This document shows, in pieces, positions 37,701-50,300 of a stretch of 64,000 nucleotides of DNA. The notes beneath the pieces were generated by a model, which was not told the DNA's origin, did no database searches, and saw only the letters and a program-made list of their open reading frames with translations. The translations under genes were made by a program, and so were the position numbers. Source of the stretch: Enoplosus armatus (taxonomy: Eukaryota; Chordata; Actinopteri; Centrarchiformes; Enoplosidae). Location: the NCBI RefSeq assembly GCF_043641665.1, contig NC_092180.1, positions 29,753,554-29,817,553 of the forward strand. Direction: 5' to 3'. Within the stretch, counting starts at the first letter, position 1, and each line of letters starts with the position of its first letter.

Positions 37701-40700
37701 GCCAGCATTGGTGTTGCATTCAGGGAACATGTCAAAAACGAGCAAAATCCCGCGACCTCTTTTATTTATTTATTTATTTTAGCTTGCTTGTACTTGCCAG
37801 ATACAATTAACTAATTAAAATACAGTTTGATTCAGCTTCTAGGCTGTAAACACTGCTCGGCAACGACAATTAACAAAGTATGCACTCGCTAACAAAACCG
37901 CGCATTGTTTTTACATGTGGCAAGGGAATGCGGCATGTGGCTCAGTTATGCGACGCTCTGTGGTTGCTGGGTTACCAGATGGCAGAGCATGGTTGAGGAG
38001 TTGTGCAAGGTTAATTGGACATTTCAAAAGATAGTTTAAGATCTGTGTGATGTTGATGTTTGATGTATGAATCACTCCCGTACTCAACATAATAGATGAG
38101 GTGGTTGTGATGAAAAAAAAATGCATATTATGGTATGGAATGTATGGCTTCTGCCCGAAAAAACATATTTCTGCAACACAAAAATTATCTTTCCTTTTTC
38201 CGGTGAATAGCTCGATTATTTTTTATTTAATTCCTGTAAATACTCTTCAAGAATGTGGCTGAACTGTCACATCCTGTAGACGTATGCAACCACTGACAAG
38301 GGCCAAAAAGTTTGAAACCACTGTGTCCTATGTGTCCTAAAAGCACACAGTCACTTTTTCACAAGAGAAGTAAGAGGTGAGCTCTGATACTCATGCGATA
38401 TAGTCACTGCTTTGTCCAGTAATCTTGGAGTACACAGTGCACACTCCCGGGCTCACACGGATTTACAGGACGCAAAACACTGTCACAGAAGAAGTGAAAT
38501 ATCTGTCACACAGACAACGTAAGGGTTCAAGGGTTCATTTAATGGTCATATACACCACAAGTTACTTACATAGTGCTTACAAAAAATACATAAAATGGCA
38601 TTGCAAACAAATAGCGTTGTCTCCTCTCCAGGCTTGATGAATGAAATCTGCCACAAAAAGGTTGCTTTCTAGAGTGGTTTATAGTCATCCATCCAGAAGA
38701 ACTCATTAGAAATAAAGGACATTTTTCACCAAAAGGTATAGTCTTTAAATTATCATATAATGAGCACAAAAAAAAACAAACATGAAATGTCTTTGTCGTC
38801 AGTCTCACCTCAATCATAAAAACAAAAGTATTTTCTATACTTTCTATACTCTAGTATGAAATTCTTCCTACACTGTGTAGTCGTGGTTTTAATATGTACA
38901 ATTTAGGTTTGTGCCAAATATCAACAGACTGTCTTTCCTCATACATAAGGAACTATTTGCACTGGGCATGATGAATATCATCACAATCTAACCTGTTTTA
39001 CCAAAAAAAAAAAAGGAATCAATCAAAATAAAGATTTTACCTCAGCAATCCAGGGATGCAAAATGTCCAAGTTAAAGATCCTTCTAGTTAGCCACTTTTC
39101 GGGCATATTATCTTCCATATTTCTATTTCTGTGTAAAGACATCGAGAGGAACAAAACATCTAATTCCTTACATATGTATACATGCTCGACCAATAAAGCT
39201 GATTCGGATTTGGATTTATCTCTGACGTTTGGAGGTTGTAAGCTTTTGAACCTTTGAAGTTGAACGGTAACTTGCAGTGACCTTTTTAAACTGTAACACA
39301 GTGCCCACAAGAGATTTGTATAGACTGAATATGTTAAAAGGAAACTCTTACATTATTTTGTGTATTCAAAACGCAAGTCACGTTGTCTCAGTGGGGATTG
39401 CCCACAGAGAGGTCCCGGCCAATCAGTGGACTCAAATCCGGACTTGCTTGCTGTGAGGTGATGGCACTAACCAATGAGCCGCGGTGCCGTCCGGCTAACA
39501 AGATGAAATGCGCAAATCAGAACGCAGGCGCAGGTGTCCACGGAACACCCACACTGTGCTGTGATCATACCGGAAAGCGTGGGCTGCCAGCCAATGAAGA
39601 TAAGTGGAGGATTGTAAGCAGTGAACTTGATAAACTGTGTTTATAAATCATTATATTTGACTTTCTATAGTTTTTGGCCAATGATGCCGAGCCTCCATTC
39701 ACAACTTGAACTGTTATAAAAGTAGAGTTTGCCAAGGGCACCAAAAGCATCCAGGACTGCCACTGAGCAGCTTTGAGAAGGTTTTCAACAGTAAGCAACA
39801 CGTTGGAAATGTGACAATGTCACGGATGAAGACTGTGCAGTGTACATTTATTTACTGTGCTGCTCTGTAGCCTATCGTCAATTTGGTTGGTCAATGTGAC
39901 GTAAAGGAACCACTGTAAGCTGTAAACTTCACTCAAGTGTTTCCATATCGTGCTTGCGTGATTTGCGTATTGGGTGCTGATCGATTTTAGGGAAAACCCT
40001 TATAATTTACCTTTAGAGCTGGATAAAAAAATAAACACAAGTAAAAACTAGGTCCACATTTATGAAGTGATCAAACTGTCTTTATTCCTTTGCGTTTGTC
40101 ATCTGAAGCACTTGAATGATTCGTTGCACTACCTCGTGTTCCCCCCAGGCAAGCTGCAAGTCCACAAGCAGTGTAGCGTCACCACATCAGATATAATGTA
40201 CAGCCATCAGAGCCAAGGGGGGAAAAAAACACTGAAGAATGCACGCTGCTGAGTGGCTTTTTCACAATGGAGCTATAAAACATTGGAGATTGCGCTTACA
40301 CACATGCAAATTAAACCAGGTGAGCGGCAGCAAACACACCACCCAATCAACATATACACATGCTTTATACTGCAAGATCTTACACAGGAGTTAAAAAGAC
40401 ACCATAATCATGAATAAGTAAGAAAATAAAAGTCTCACACACATCTACACACACTCAATATATACGATATTGCACTTAAAACACAGTATATACAAGACAT
40501 TTTACAATGCAGCGCATCGGTATGATGATCAACACAAAAGGTGACATGAATAGAACCCCTCTGTCAAAATCAGTGTTGTGCTGGTGCCTCTCGCTCCAGG
40601 GTCAGTTTTACTTCAATGAGCCGACTGTAACTCTTCACCTGCATTGTCAAAATTTGTTTTACAAAACCTTCTGTACTGCCGTGGTTGAGAATCATAGAAT

Positions 40701-42310
40701 GGTGCCGATGAATATGCATATATGACTTCATATTTTCACGGCTGAAGCTCCAGCAGCAGCAGTTTTCTCATCAGTAACTGCAATCACAACCCAATATCTT
40801 CACACGAGTGAATGGTCTTTAAGGATTTCCATCCCCAAACTCAGCTTAATATACATGCATGACCGGACCTTGCCGTTATAAATTGAGCACAAGACTTCCA
40901 CTGCTTGACTCTAGGGGTACATAAGGGTTTCCCCAGCCCATTATCCCCAGGAGTAATGTCTGGATGACTCTGCAGTGCACGATTGGCGCCAAAGTTCAGT
41001 GCCAATGCGAGAAGCATTCTGTCCTTTAATGTGGTAAAGTAAGGGCGTGGAAGTCGGGGTGGCGGATGGGCGGGTGTAGCACATCAAGGCTTTCATGCAG
41101 GTGATTGAAGTCTGCCACCCTCACCCCTAACCAACATATTACCCTTCTCCTTACCATCTTCATCTCAACGGCTAATCCCACCCTGGAACACCTTTGATTC
41201 TAACCCCTTGACCACCGGTTCATTCTCATCTTAATCATCTTCCTCTCGAAAAACATCTTTGGATCCTGGACTCTCTTTCTGGCCCTTAATCCCCTTGATC
41301 ACTGGTTTGCCCAAACCCCAACTGGGCCAGTTTTGACGCCCCACTGTCTCCTGGATTCTCCCTCTCCCACCTCTCATCTCTGCCTCCCTGCCACTTTGTG
41401 GGTTGGCACCCCGCCTCCTGGCTGACCGGGGGTTCACGTGGCGTGTGGACTCTTGAGTGACATTCCATCCGCCTTGTCGATGGAGACTCTCTAACCTAAC
41501 CCTAACTCAGAAGTGGTGATCTTTCCCAAACCTTAATCAAGTGCTTTAGTTGCCTGGTCTACAACCACACGTTAGCCATTACGTATTTGTCATAACCACC
41601 ATCTTTCCCTAACCGTAGCTGCCCCGTAATTGCCGTGCGGAGAGAGTAGAAATAGATCATAGATCGACGTTGGCGCTGAACATAATTCGGTGTCGAACTA
41701 TCCGGCGAGAGAGTTGGTTTTAAGGGATTTCTAGACTGATAGTGGGTTTTGCGGCGATGCTTTTTTGTGTCAATATCTTGAAATTGGGTACTTTCCATGG
41801 AAAAGACGAACAAGAATTCAGTGTGTCTACCAAACTTATTAGGATGGGGAAAACCTTCTAAACAGCATCCTGGGGACACTTGAACCCACACTGAAGAAAT
41901 TCTCTTGGAGTTAGCAGCTCTTTAAAGCAAAGTGACATGCCGTACCTAGTTAATGGTAGGGAAGGTCAGGAATAGATTAAAGGATAGTTTCAGTTATTAC
42001 AAGTTGGGGTCTCACTTTCACACATTTGGCCATCATTTCTATCACCAATAATAATACTGGACACTCATTTTTGGTTGCACTCAATTTAACCTCTAAATAA
42101 AGTGGTTTGGACAGTACGGCTAAGCTGTTGGCTTGTTACACTGATAGTGTGCATATATTTTTTTGCGTGTACAGTACATAGTATATATGTATATACCAAA
42201 CGCTATAGCTTCCTTGGAAATATAATTTAGTTTTCCTTCTTATTTCTTCCTTTAACGCTACTTTTATATACTGTTCTATTTTATTTTATTTTTATTCTAA
42301 TATTTTAATA
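37701..42310. other. intergenic region between adamtsl3 and efl1
   Basis: The 4.6 kb between the efl1 promoter area and the adamtsl3 poly(A) region hold a tRNA-derived SINE (about 39.4 kb) and a LINE-like tail near 39.19 kb. A C-rich stretch at 41.1-41.5 kb has no recognisable gene. No supported coding exon on either strand. Confidence 0.5.
39375..39505 (-). mobile_element. tRNA-derived SINE (reverse)
   Basis: On the minus strand: GGCACCGCGGCTCATTGGTT, then AGTGCCATCACCTCACAGCA and TCCGGATTTGAGTCC. A typical fish tRNA-like SINE head with A and B box remnants. Confidence 0.55.
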
Positions 42311-42316
42311 TTTATT
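42311..42316 (-). terminator. candidate adamtsl3 polyadenylation signal
   Basis: This is the first AATAAA on the minus strand after the stop codon. It would give a 3' UTR of about 0.73 kb. Further AATAAA copies follow at about 42,279-42,297 in a very AT-rich stretch, so the true site is uncertain. Confidence 0.35.
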
Positions 42317-43042
42317 TGTAATAAAGCTGAAGTCTCAACCTCTTGTGTTGCTGTTTGACTGTGTTACTGTGCCACATCCCAGCAATTACCTCAGTGAGTA
42401 GAAATGATGGTCAAAACTATTAAAAAAAAAAAATAATAATTAGACCCAAGTTCAAGGCTCCAAAGCGGAGCCTTTCATTTTTCTCGATTAATCATTTTAT
42501 AAAAAAAACACCTTTGAACAATTACACAAATAAATAAAAGAAAAGTTCAAAGAAAGGAAAGTATGAGTTTTCTAGGCTGTTTTTATGGAGCTGCTGATAT
42601 GACACTTACAGCAGTAACAGCAGTGGATGACATGGCTGATATCTCATAGAAATCTCTCTAATAAAGGTCAATGCTGGCAAACCAATACCTTAGTCTAAGT
42701 CTTGTTTACAGGAAAGCAGCGGTATGCGTTCTACAATAAACAACATCATTATATTCCTTTTTGGCTGGGCCGCCTTTTTCTAATGTCACTGGAGACTCCA
42801 TTTGATCCACATAGTGAACACTTGTCTTCATATTGGGAGGGTGGGTCCAATTCGTCCGTCCAGCGCCTTTTGAGGCTCCGTTCAGTTTCCTCTCAGGAAG
42901 TGATATAATTGGACTGAGGCTTGTCCAGTTTACGTATAATGCAATTCTTGAAGCATCCGCTCTCCAGTCTTCGCTCAGTCGTTCATCTCATGCGGTCCAT
43001 CTATTTAACAAAACGTAGTGTGGTTATAACCGCTCACTGCCA

Positions 43043-43161
43043 CTAGGTGGAGTCAGCGTCCTGTGAGCATGACCCACAGCATCTCTGTTTGTACATATCC
43101 ACATAGCACAGCTTCAGTCTCCTCACCACGCTACAGTACTGGGTGGTGTCCTTGCATTCAC
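43043..43161 (-). CDS. adamtsl3: adamtsl3 exon K (PLAC domain and stop)
   Basis: Found by reading the minus strand; too short to show as a long open frame. Acceptor CCCATGCAG. It reads [20 protein letters not shown], then [18 protein letters not shown] and TAG at 43,045-43,043. The six cysteines and DTT-YC / RCC-SC pattern define the PLAC (protease and lacunin) domain that ends ADAMTS-like proteins. Phase joins exon J. Confidence 0.96.
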
Positions 43162-44346
43162 CTGCATGGGAACAAAACACTCCACTCACCAAAGAACAAA
43201 CAAAAAGCCATTGTTGTCAATGTTATTTCGCAGGTCCAGTGGTTTCTACATGTCAGCCTCCTAGAAATAAACTGACATGTAACTTTATTTTTTTAGGAAG
43301 TTTCTTGGACTATGTAATTTGGTACTAATGAAAGGCAGGGGCAGATAACTGATTGCCCTGGATGCATTTACCTTGGTTTTCCCTCTGCTTCCCTGACATG
43401 AATTGGACCAGCCAGTGGTGGGAGGTAATTAAGCAAATTTACTCAAGTATTGGTAAGGTGAGGTAACTGGGCTTAATACTTGGCACTTCACTTGGCAAAT
43501 TAAGATTTTAAACACAAAACACGATAATCGGCTCATAAAATATACCAGTAATACAAAGTAGGACCTCCGCCTCGACCTGCTATAACATTAAAAACTGCTG
43601 CTTACATGTAAATGCAACAGTAAGAGTAATCATCATCTAACAATTGAGTGATTGATGCTACAGGAAAAACGCTGGTAAGCCCTGGTGCTGACAGTGGTTT
43701 CAGAGGGTACAACAAAAACAAGATTACCTCCAAGAGTTTTGCATTGAAAGCTTTATTTTCTCTCTTCCTCTTGTTTTTTTTTTTTTTTCTTCTTGCAGAA
43801 CGCCCACTGCATTAGCTCCGTTAACTAGGAGCAACAAGTGTGCTTAAGTGCGCTGTGGTGCCAGTTTAGGGATGGAACGGTCCATTAATCCATTGTTGAA
43901 TGGTCCATTGAATTGATCCATTGATTGGTGATGATCAAAAAAAGCACATTGAGGGCATTTTGTAAGTTATTGAGTATATATATATATGTCCTTTAGAATT
44001 GGAACATCATTTTATATGTATTATATCTAAACTTTCCTTAGCTATAAGGGGCCATCTTAGTTGGGGGGCCCAGGCAGTTCCATACCTTGTACCCGTTGTC
44101 CACCCCTAATTATACGGAAAATAGAGACAGATACGTTTGTATTTACTTGGGTTTAAATGGATTTCAGTCAGTAAGATTTGAGCAAATTCCTCTGGAGATC
44201 ACCTACTGCTTATAAACTGTACACTATTTAATGGCTATGTCATTTCTTTAACAATAAAAAAAAAAATGCTTCTATATTACAAAATGTCTCAAAACATACG
44301 AATAAAGGTGCATTAAAACTTCAAAGGTTCCTTTTTGTGGTATCAC

Positions 44347-44383
<37 letters not shown>

Positions 44384-47300
44384 GACTTACTCCCGCAGGT
44401 GGCGGTGTTGCAGTGCTGCCAGGCGGAGGGCCGCTGGAGCCAGACACAGTGCTGGTCAGCCAGAGTCCGGCCACTCTTGCGGTGAACGCAGTCCACCCTG
44501 CGGGACTGAAAGCCACTCCCACAGACTACCGTGCACGCCCGCCAGGCACCAGGACGCCACTGGACTTCACACAAGTCTGAGGAGCAGTTGCGTATCGACG
44601 CAGGCCTGAAAGAGAGTAGTTTGAGTTTTGTCTTTAGCGCTACACACTCATTGCCACGCCACTTTTGGACACGACCTGGAGGCCCCTCAGATCTTGAACA
44701 TGGACTGAGTTAAAAAGACGACTGTAGACTTTTACTTGTGGGTTGTTTTTTTTTGTCCAGATAACTCTTTAACCAGACCTGCATCACAAACCAAGATTAG
44801 AGGCTTAGATTTGGGCTTCACTCAGGCTTTCCAATATCTCAAAACTGTCTCACCTTTGACCTTAGTAAATCACCATGGCATATGCTAACCTCTATGGATC
44901 CAGAGGGATCACAGTTCAGTTTCCTTTCCATGGAAATGACTATAACAAGAGTCTTAAGCATATAATCAGGTTAGATTTATGCCAATGTCCTGTCTGCGTG
45001 TTAAGTAGAGCTTGAGTCAGGATGTAGTTAGCCTAGCTTAGCATGAAGACTGGAAGCAAGGGGAAACAGCTAGCATGGCTCAGTCCAAAGCTCAAACACG
45101 CACCCACCAACAACCCTACAACTCACTAATGCACGTGTTGTATCTTGTTTGTTTAACAAAAAAACTGGGGGGAACTGTTAAGAATACCAGATCTCTGTAG
45201 GCAGAGACCAATCCTGGCAACCTCACTGTGCGCTATGGATTCTCCCTCTAAAACCCCAACATTTCACATTTGCTTTGACATTTCTAATTGTGTATGGATC
45301 AAACAAACAATCTATAACATCTTAAAGTATAATTCTGTCTTAAACCAATACTCACAAACATTTTTTTTTTGGTCACTATAAATGTTCCTCCTGCCAATGC
45401 TGGCCACGAAGTCACGATTCCTCCCTAACACGACTACACTGTAGGAGACTTTCATTGTGTTTGGGTGTGTGTGTACCTCTCCCTGAGATCACAGTCTGCG
45501 TACGAGGAGCCATTGGCATGTTGGCAGACGACAGATCTCTTCTGTACAGTGGTGGTGGGGCCAAAACACCTCCCCGAACACTGAAACATAAGAGTGCACG
45601 CTAAACAATACGTCGCCTACAGTGTGTAACACGCGCACGTTTAATTCAGCGTTTGAATGTACCTTTCCCCAGGGACTGGCCACCCAGGTGGGACAGTTAT
45701 TGGCGGTGCACTGCTCTGTGTCTGTGGGCCGGCTCGTCCTCTCACAGGCAGCTGCCGTCAGAGTCCTCACTGCGCCTCTGGCATCCAGCTGCTGACAGGA
45801 GACCCGCCTCTGTTTCCAGCCGCCGCCGCACGAGGCCGAGCACTTTGACCACTTTGATTCCAGCCATCTGAAATGATGACAAGAAACGAAGAGGAGACAC
45901 AGGTGCATGCGATTCAAAATGGCAGGTGGCTCTGCGTGTGAGTTGCTTTATAAAGAAATACACCTACGTCACATCAGACGATCAGACGGGTTGTAAGCAA
46001 AGTTGTTGTTTTTGAATATTTAAAAAAAACGTTACAGGGTAAAAACAAAAAGACACATAAGTCTTACTTGTCGGCATAGTTAAAAAAAAAACCTCAAGCT
46101 CCGTGACCCAAATCAAACACACCCAACCGGCGCACGCTGGATCGCTCCAAATGCTAAGTACGCGAACGCATGGTGGATCCTCCGGCGCTGGACGTCTGCG
46201 TTCTACCTTCAGTGAGGTGCGTGATGTCTTTCTGCTGTCTTTGACCATAATCCCTGACGCCTTTGTGTAACCGAAGAGCCTCTTTCAGCTCAAACTGTTT
46301 GAGAGCTTTGCAGACAGACAGAGACAGCGGGACAGAGAGACTCGAGAGTGGACTCGAAAGTCACATTATGCATTGAGAATGAATGGCGTTCAGACAGGTG
46401 AGTAGAACAACAACTGGCTGTTTTATCCACAGACCTTCACGCACAGGACCTGATTCGACTCAATTTTAACGTGGATATTTTCCTCACTTGAGGCAGCATT
46501 AACTGACTTTTATTCTTATTTTTTGGCCAAGGGGGGCAGCGGAACAAGCTGTAAACGCAACATGGACATAATATTACCTTGAAGTCATATTTCTGGCTGC
46601 CTGATAAATGTCCAGTTCGCTCGGCTTTAAAGGAAGCTGCGAAATTCCCCACTGTGTTCACCAGCTAGTGCTAACTATGAGTGCGTCCCACGTTCGTCAT
46701 TCAATTTCTAATCGCATCCTTTTTTTGTCCGTTTCAGCCATCTGTTAAGTTAAAAAAGTGCTCTGTATTATAAAATAGTCAAATGTACGCAGCATATCAA
46801 CTATATGTTAAGTTTTGTGTGAATAAAGGGATTGCGTTTGTTTGAGCGTGTAACCTGAAAATCATAAAGTTTTTAAAAAAATACAGTCCAGAAGATTGTC
46901 AAAGAACAGGTGTGGAAAATCCCCAACATATTGGAATCAGAGACATGCCCTGGACATGTCTGGGCAGGGGGGCTGGACCATCCCAAATTTGGAAGAAATG
47001 ACACCAGTATTTGCCCAGCAACGATGAATTCTTTTTAGAGAATGTATAAGAACATGTGCAGAGCATTTTTCCTCAGTCAGATTCGGGGACTGGCTCGGGT
47101 TTTTATCTCTGTTGAAGGATAAAACTCCATCGCGTCGAACTCTGAGTGCGTCTCCAGTGAATTCTTTGAACCTGTCTGAGACTCCAAGAGCCACTCAATC
47201 CTACAGAAGACCATGTGTGTCGGTGAAGAGGTCCAGACTTCTGATCTGATCAACAACTACCTTTAGTCGCCTCTAACTTTCTCTGTGATCGCACACACCA

Positions 47301-50300
47301 TATACTATATACACACAGCAGCAGAGTCATTTTATTTTTTTTAGCAGCGCAAGAGCCCAAAACGATTCCATTTGAAGCTTCCTCTGTTTTCTTTGAGTGT
47401 GTGTGCGTCAGACGTGCAAGATTCTCTGACTTTGTGCCTGGCTGTTTTCTTCATGTGGACAGTAAGAGGTCAGCAACAAAGCCTGCTATTACAGTGTGCT
47501 TGCTGATAGTTTCCCAGAGAAAGCTACCTACTGCTGTGAGCCAGACTCCCATCTTCCAGCGCACGCGAGTTCCTTCCTCTGTCTTAGCGCACAATCAAAA
47601 GAAACGCCTTTTTTTTCTTCTTCTCAAGCAATATAATCCCATGTTAACATCTCCCTCTCCAAAGGTCTCATGTGGCAATTTAGTGTCTTTCAGCCCGCAA
47701 CACCACAGGCCTGGCTTGGTTTGAGCTAATAGTGGGTCGTTTGTATTGCATTAGTGAGTGAAGCTGGCTCAGTGTGTGGCAGCGGCGGCGGGGGGGGGGC
47801 TGACTGATGGGCTGTATGATGGGCAAAGGCGGGCTGGCAGCAGGGGGTCCAGGGTGAGGAGATTGTGCTGAGAGTTACACTTCTGTTGCGATCTGGCCGC
47901 TCTTCATGAATTCATTAGCAGCAGTCTACCCTGGGTGTGTAAGCTTACAGCAGAAAAGCAACTATCAATCAGTCAGTGTAATGCTATTCAGTTGGACTGC
48001 ATGTATATTGTATAATCTGTCGATAAGGATCTGGGTTTTAGAGGTCTAAATTAGTTTGCAGAAGCACCACCAGCAGAAGTGCCCCAGAGCCACAGCGCAC
48101 ATACGTCTGTACATGTACATATCAATATGAATACGCATATTTAGTCGATTTAAAAAAAAAAAGGTTGATTCAGTTTGTCACATCAAGGCACATGTACGTG
48201 CATGCACAATAATACCACTTCTGTAAATACTGCATGCAGGTGTACCTGGGAGGGCAGTCCTGTCTATTGCAGGGAACTGGGGAAGTGAGGGGTTTTGGTA
48301 TGTGCTGACAGAACGTGGGCTGAACGTCCCTTCCGTCCAGCGTGACACAGCGAACCCGCCGAAGCCAAGTCCCTCTGTTCCCACAGGAGGCACTGCATGT
48401 GGACCAGTCTCCAAAACGCCAGCCAAACTCTGCGGACCCAAACGTAAAACACTCAGAAACAACCCGACAAAAGAAAAGATTTCAGAACACCTCAGGCAAA
48501 ACCGAGACGGCTTGCGGAAGCGCTGCGTAATGCATGACAGAAAACCTGAGTATAAGGGCGTATCGAAGGGTTTAACACAACATGCTGACGGAACCGCTCT
48601 CCGTACAAACAGATTCAAAATCTTGAATGTACACGTGGGCATTGTTGTGGATTGCTGATCTCAAACTGAGTATGCTGCAGTCCTCAGCTACTTAACCATA
48701 AAACTACTCGTGCGTTTTATTTATCACCAAGGAATAACCACAAGTCCAATTTGTTCGTCAAGCGCTCTTGAAAAGAATGGCACTTTAACGTCGACATGGT
48801 GTGGGAATGCCCTGGAGGTTGCAGGCGGCTAACCATGATTTCAGACGTTGTAGGGTTTAATATACCTCGCCTGCTGAATATAAATACTGAGCAGGAATGG
48901 GTAATATGAAAAAAAACCCAAACACCTGTCACTGTTTTTCACAGTCCATCCAACAGCCCCAAAACTCTATTTTAAAAACACATAAAACAGATGTGTATCC
49001 TCACATTTGAGAAGCTGGACCAATGACTGCTTCTCCTGAGTTCCTAGGACTATTGGGTCAATAAACGGGCTTAAAACTGGGGTATACCTACCAAACACAT
49101 GAAAAAGGTAGCATATGGAGAGTATTAAACTTCCTCTCAAGTCTCAGATTTAAAAAGAAATAAAAGAAATAGAAAGTGCAATCCTTGGTCAGTGAATGCA
49201 GTAGAGGAAGCAGTAGCAGGATATTTCACTGTTTGTGCTGTGTGGGGGTGACCTTGTTCTGCACCAGAGCTGAGGGCTGCAGCTCGACAGAGCAGCAGTG
49301 TGGTGAGTGGAAAGTGAGAGGGAAACTGAGCAGGGAAAGAAAAATGTAAATATTGGTGGAGTCATTGTTTTTTTTTTTTTTTACTGGAGTAGAAGGTCAC
49401 GTTGACTGGGTCATAGCATAGATAGCAATAGCGGCTTGGGAGTGTAGGTTTTAAAACATTCAAATTTCAAACAGGGCTTTTGCTAGTGTTCAAAAATGTA
49501 TTTAAAATGTTTGCTCGACCTTAATGATGAATGGACTTGAGGAAACACCGCCTCGTAGCATTCTGTGCTACATCAGGACACCTTCTCATGCATTACTACT
49601 TGCCTATTTCGAATGAATCTATTTGCTTTTTCGAGCAAACGCGGCACAGATAGCTTGATAATAATCACCGACAGCCATCTTAGTCAAAATTCCATCACGT
49701 CATGATACGTGGAGTTCCCCAAGGCTCCATTCTCAGGCCTCTTCTGTTCACCTACTGCAGCCATTGCAACATGACACTTCTCACTAACCATTCAGCCGAT
49801 CCACGCATGCCAAGGCGCTTTGTTGCTCCCCCCACCACTCCAACCTCCTTATGAGCTAAGTGATTGCTATAGAAGACTTTACTACAATGTTGTGCTCATC
49901 AATTTGTAATAAAGTAAAAAGGATCATTACAGGAATTTTCAGTTCATGCAACCATGTAAAGGTTTCAAAAAGGCAGTCTAATGGAAAAGTAGAACCAGGA
50001 CAGCACTCCAGTTTGACTTTTTATAGTTGCCACACGAAGTTTGCCAGAGGGCAATCTCACCATCAATATAATCAATAATCACCGTATACACAGGTGGGGT
50101 TAATTATAGGTGATCGCAGCCAGCATGACAAGTACATCCCAATGGGGGGGGGGGGCAAAAGAAATCTCCTCATTCACCCCCTTGGGAATCAGGGTTATCA
50201 AGGGAGTGTATCCAATACGCCTCCCTTTGGAGAAGCATTCTGTCCCTATGAAGATTGGCATCTTCACGGTCTCAGCGCCCATGTAATGTAGCTCACTGTA

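Noticed and set aside
38300..38325. hAT-like right terminus AGTTTGAAACCACTG
   Set aside because: No left partner found within a reasonable distance.
41489..41506. Telomere-like CTAACCTAACCCTAAC
   Set aside because: Too short and imperfect for an interstitial telomere block.
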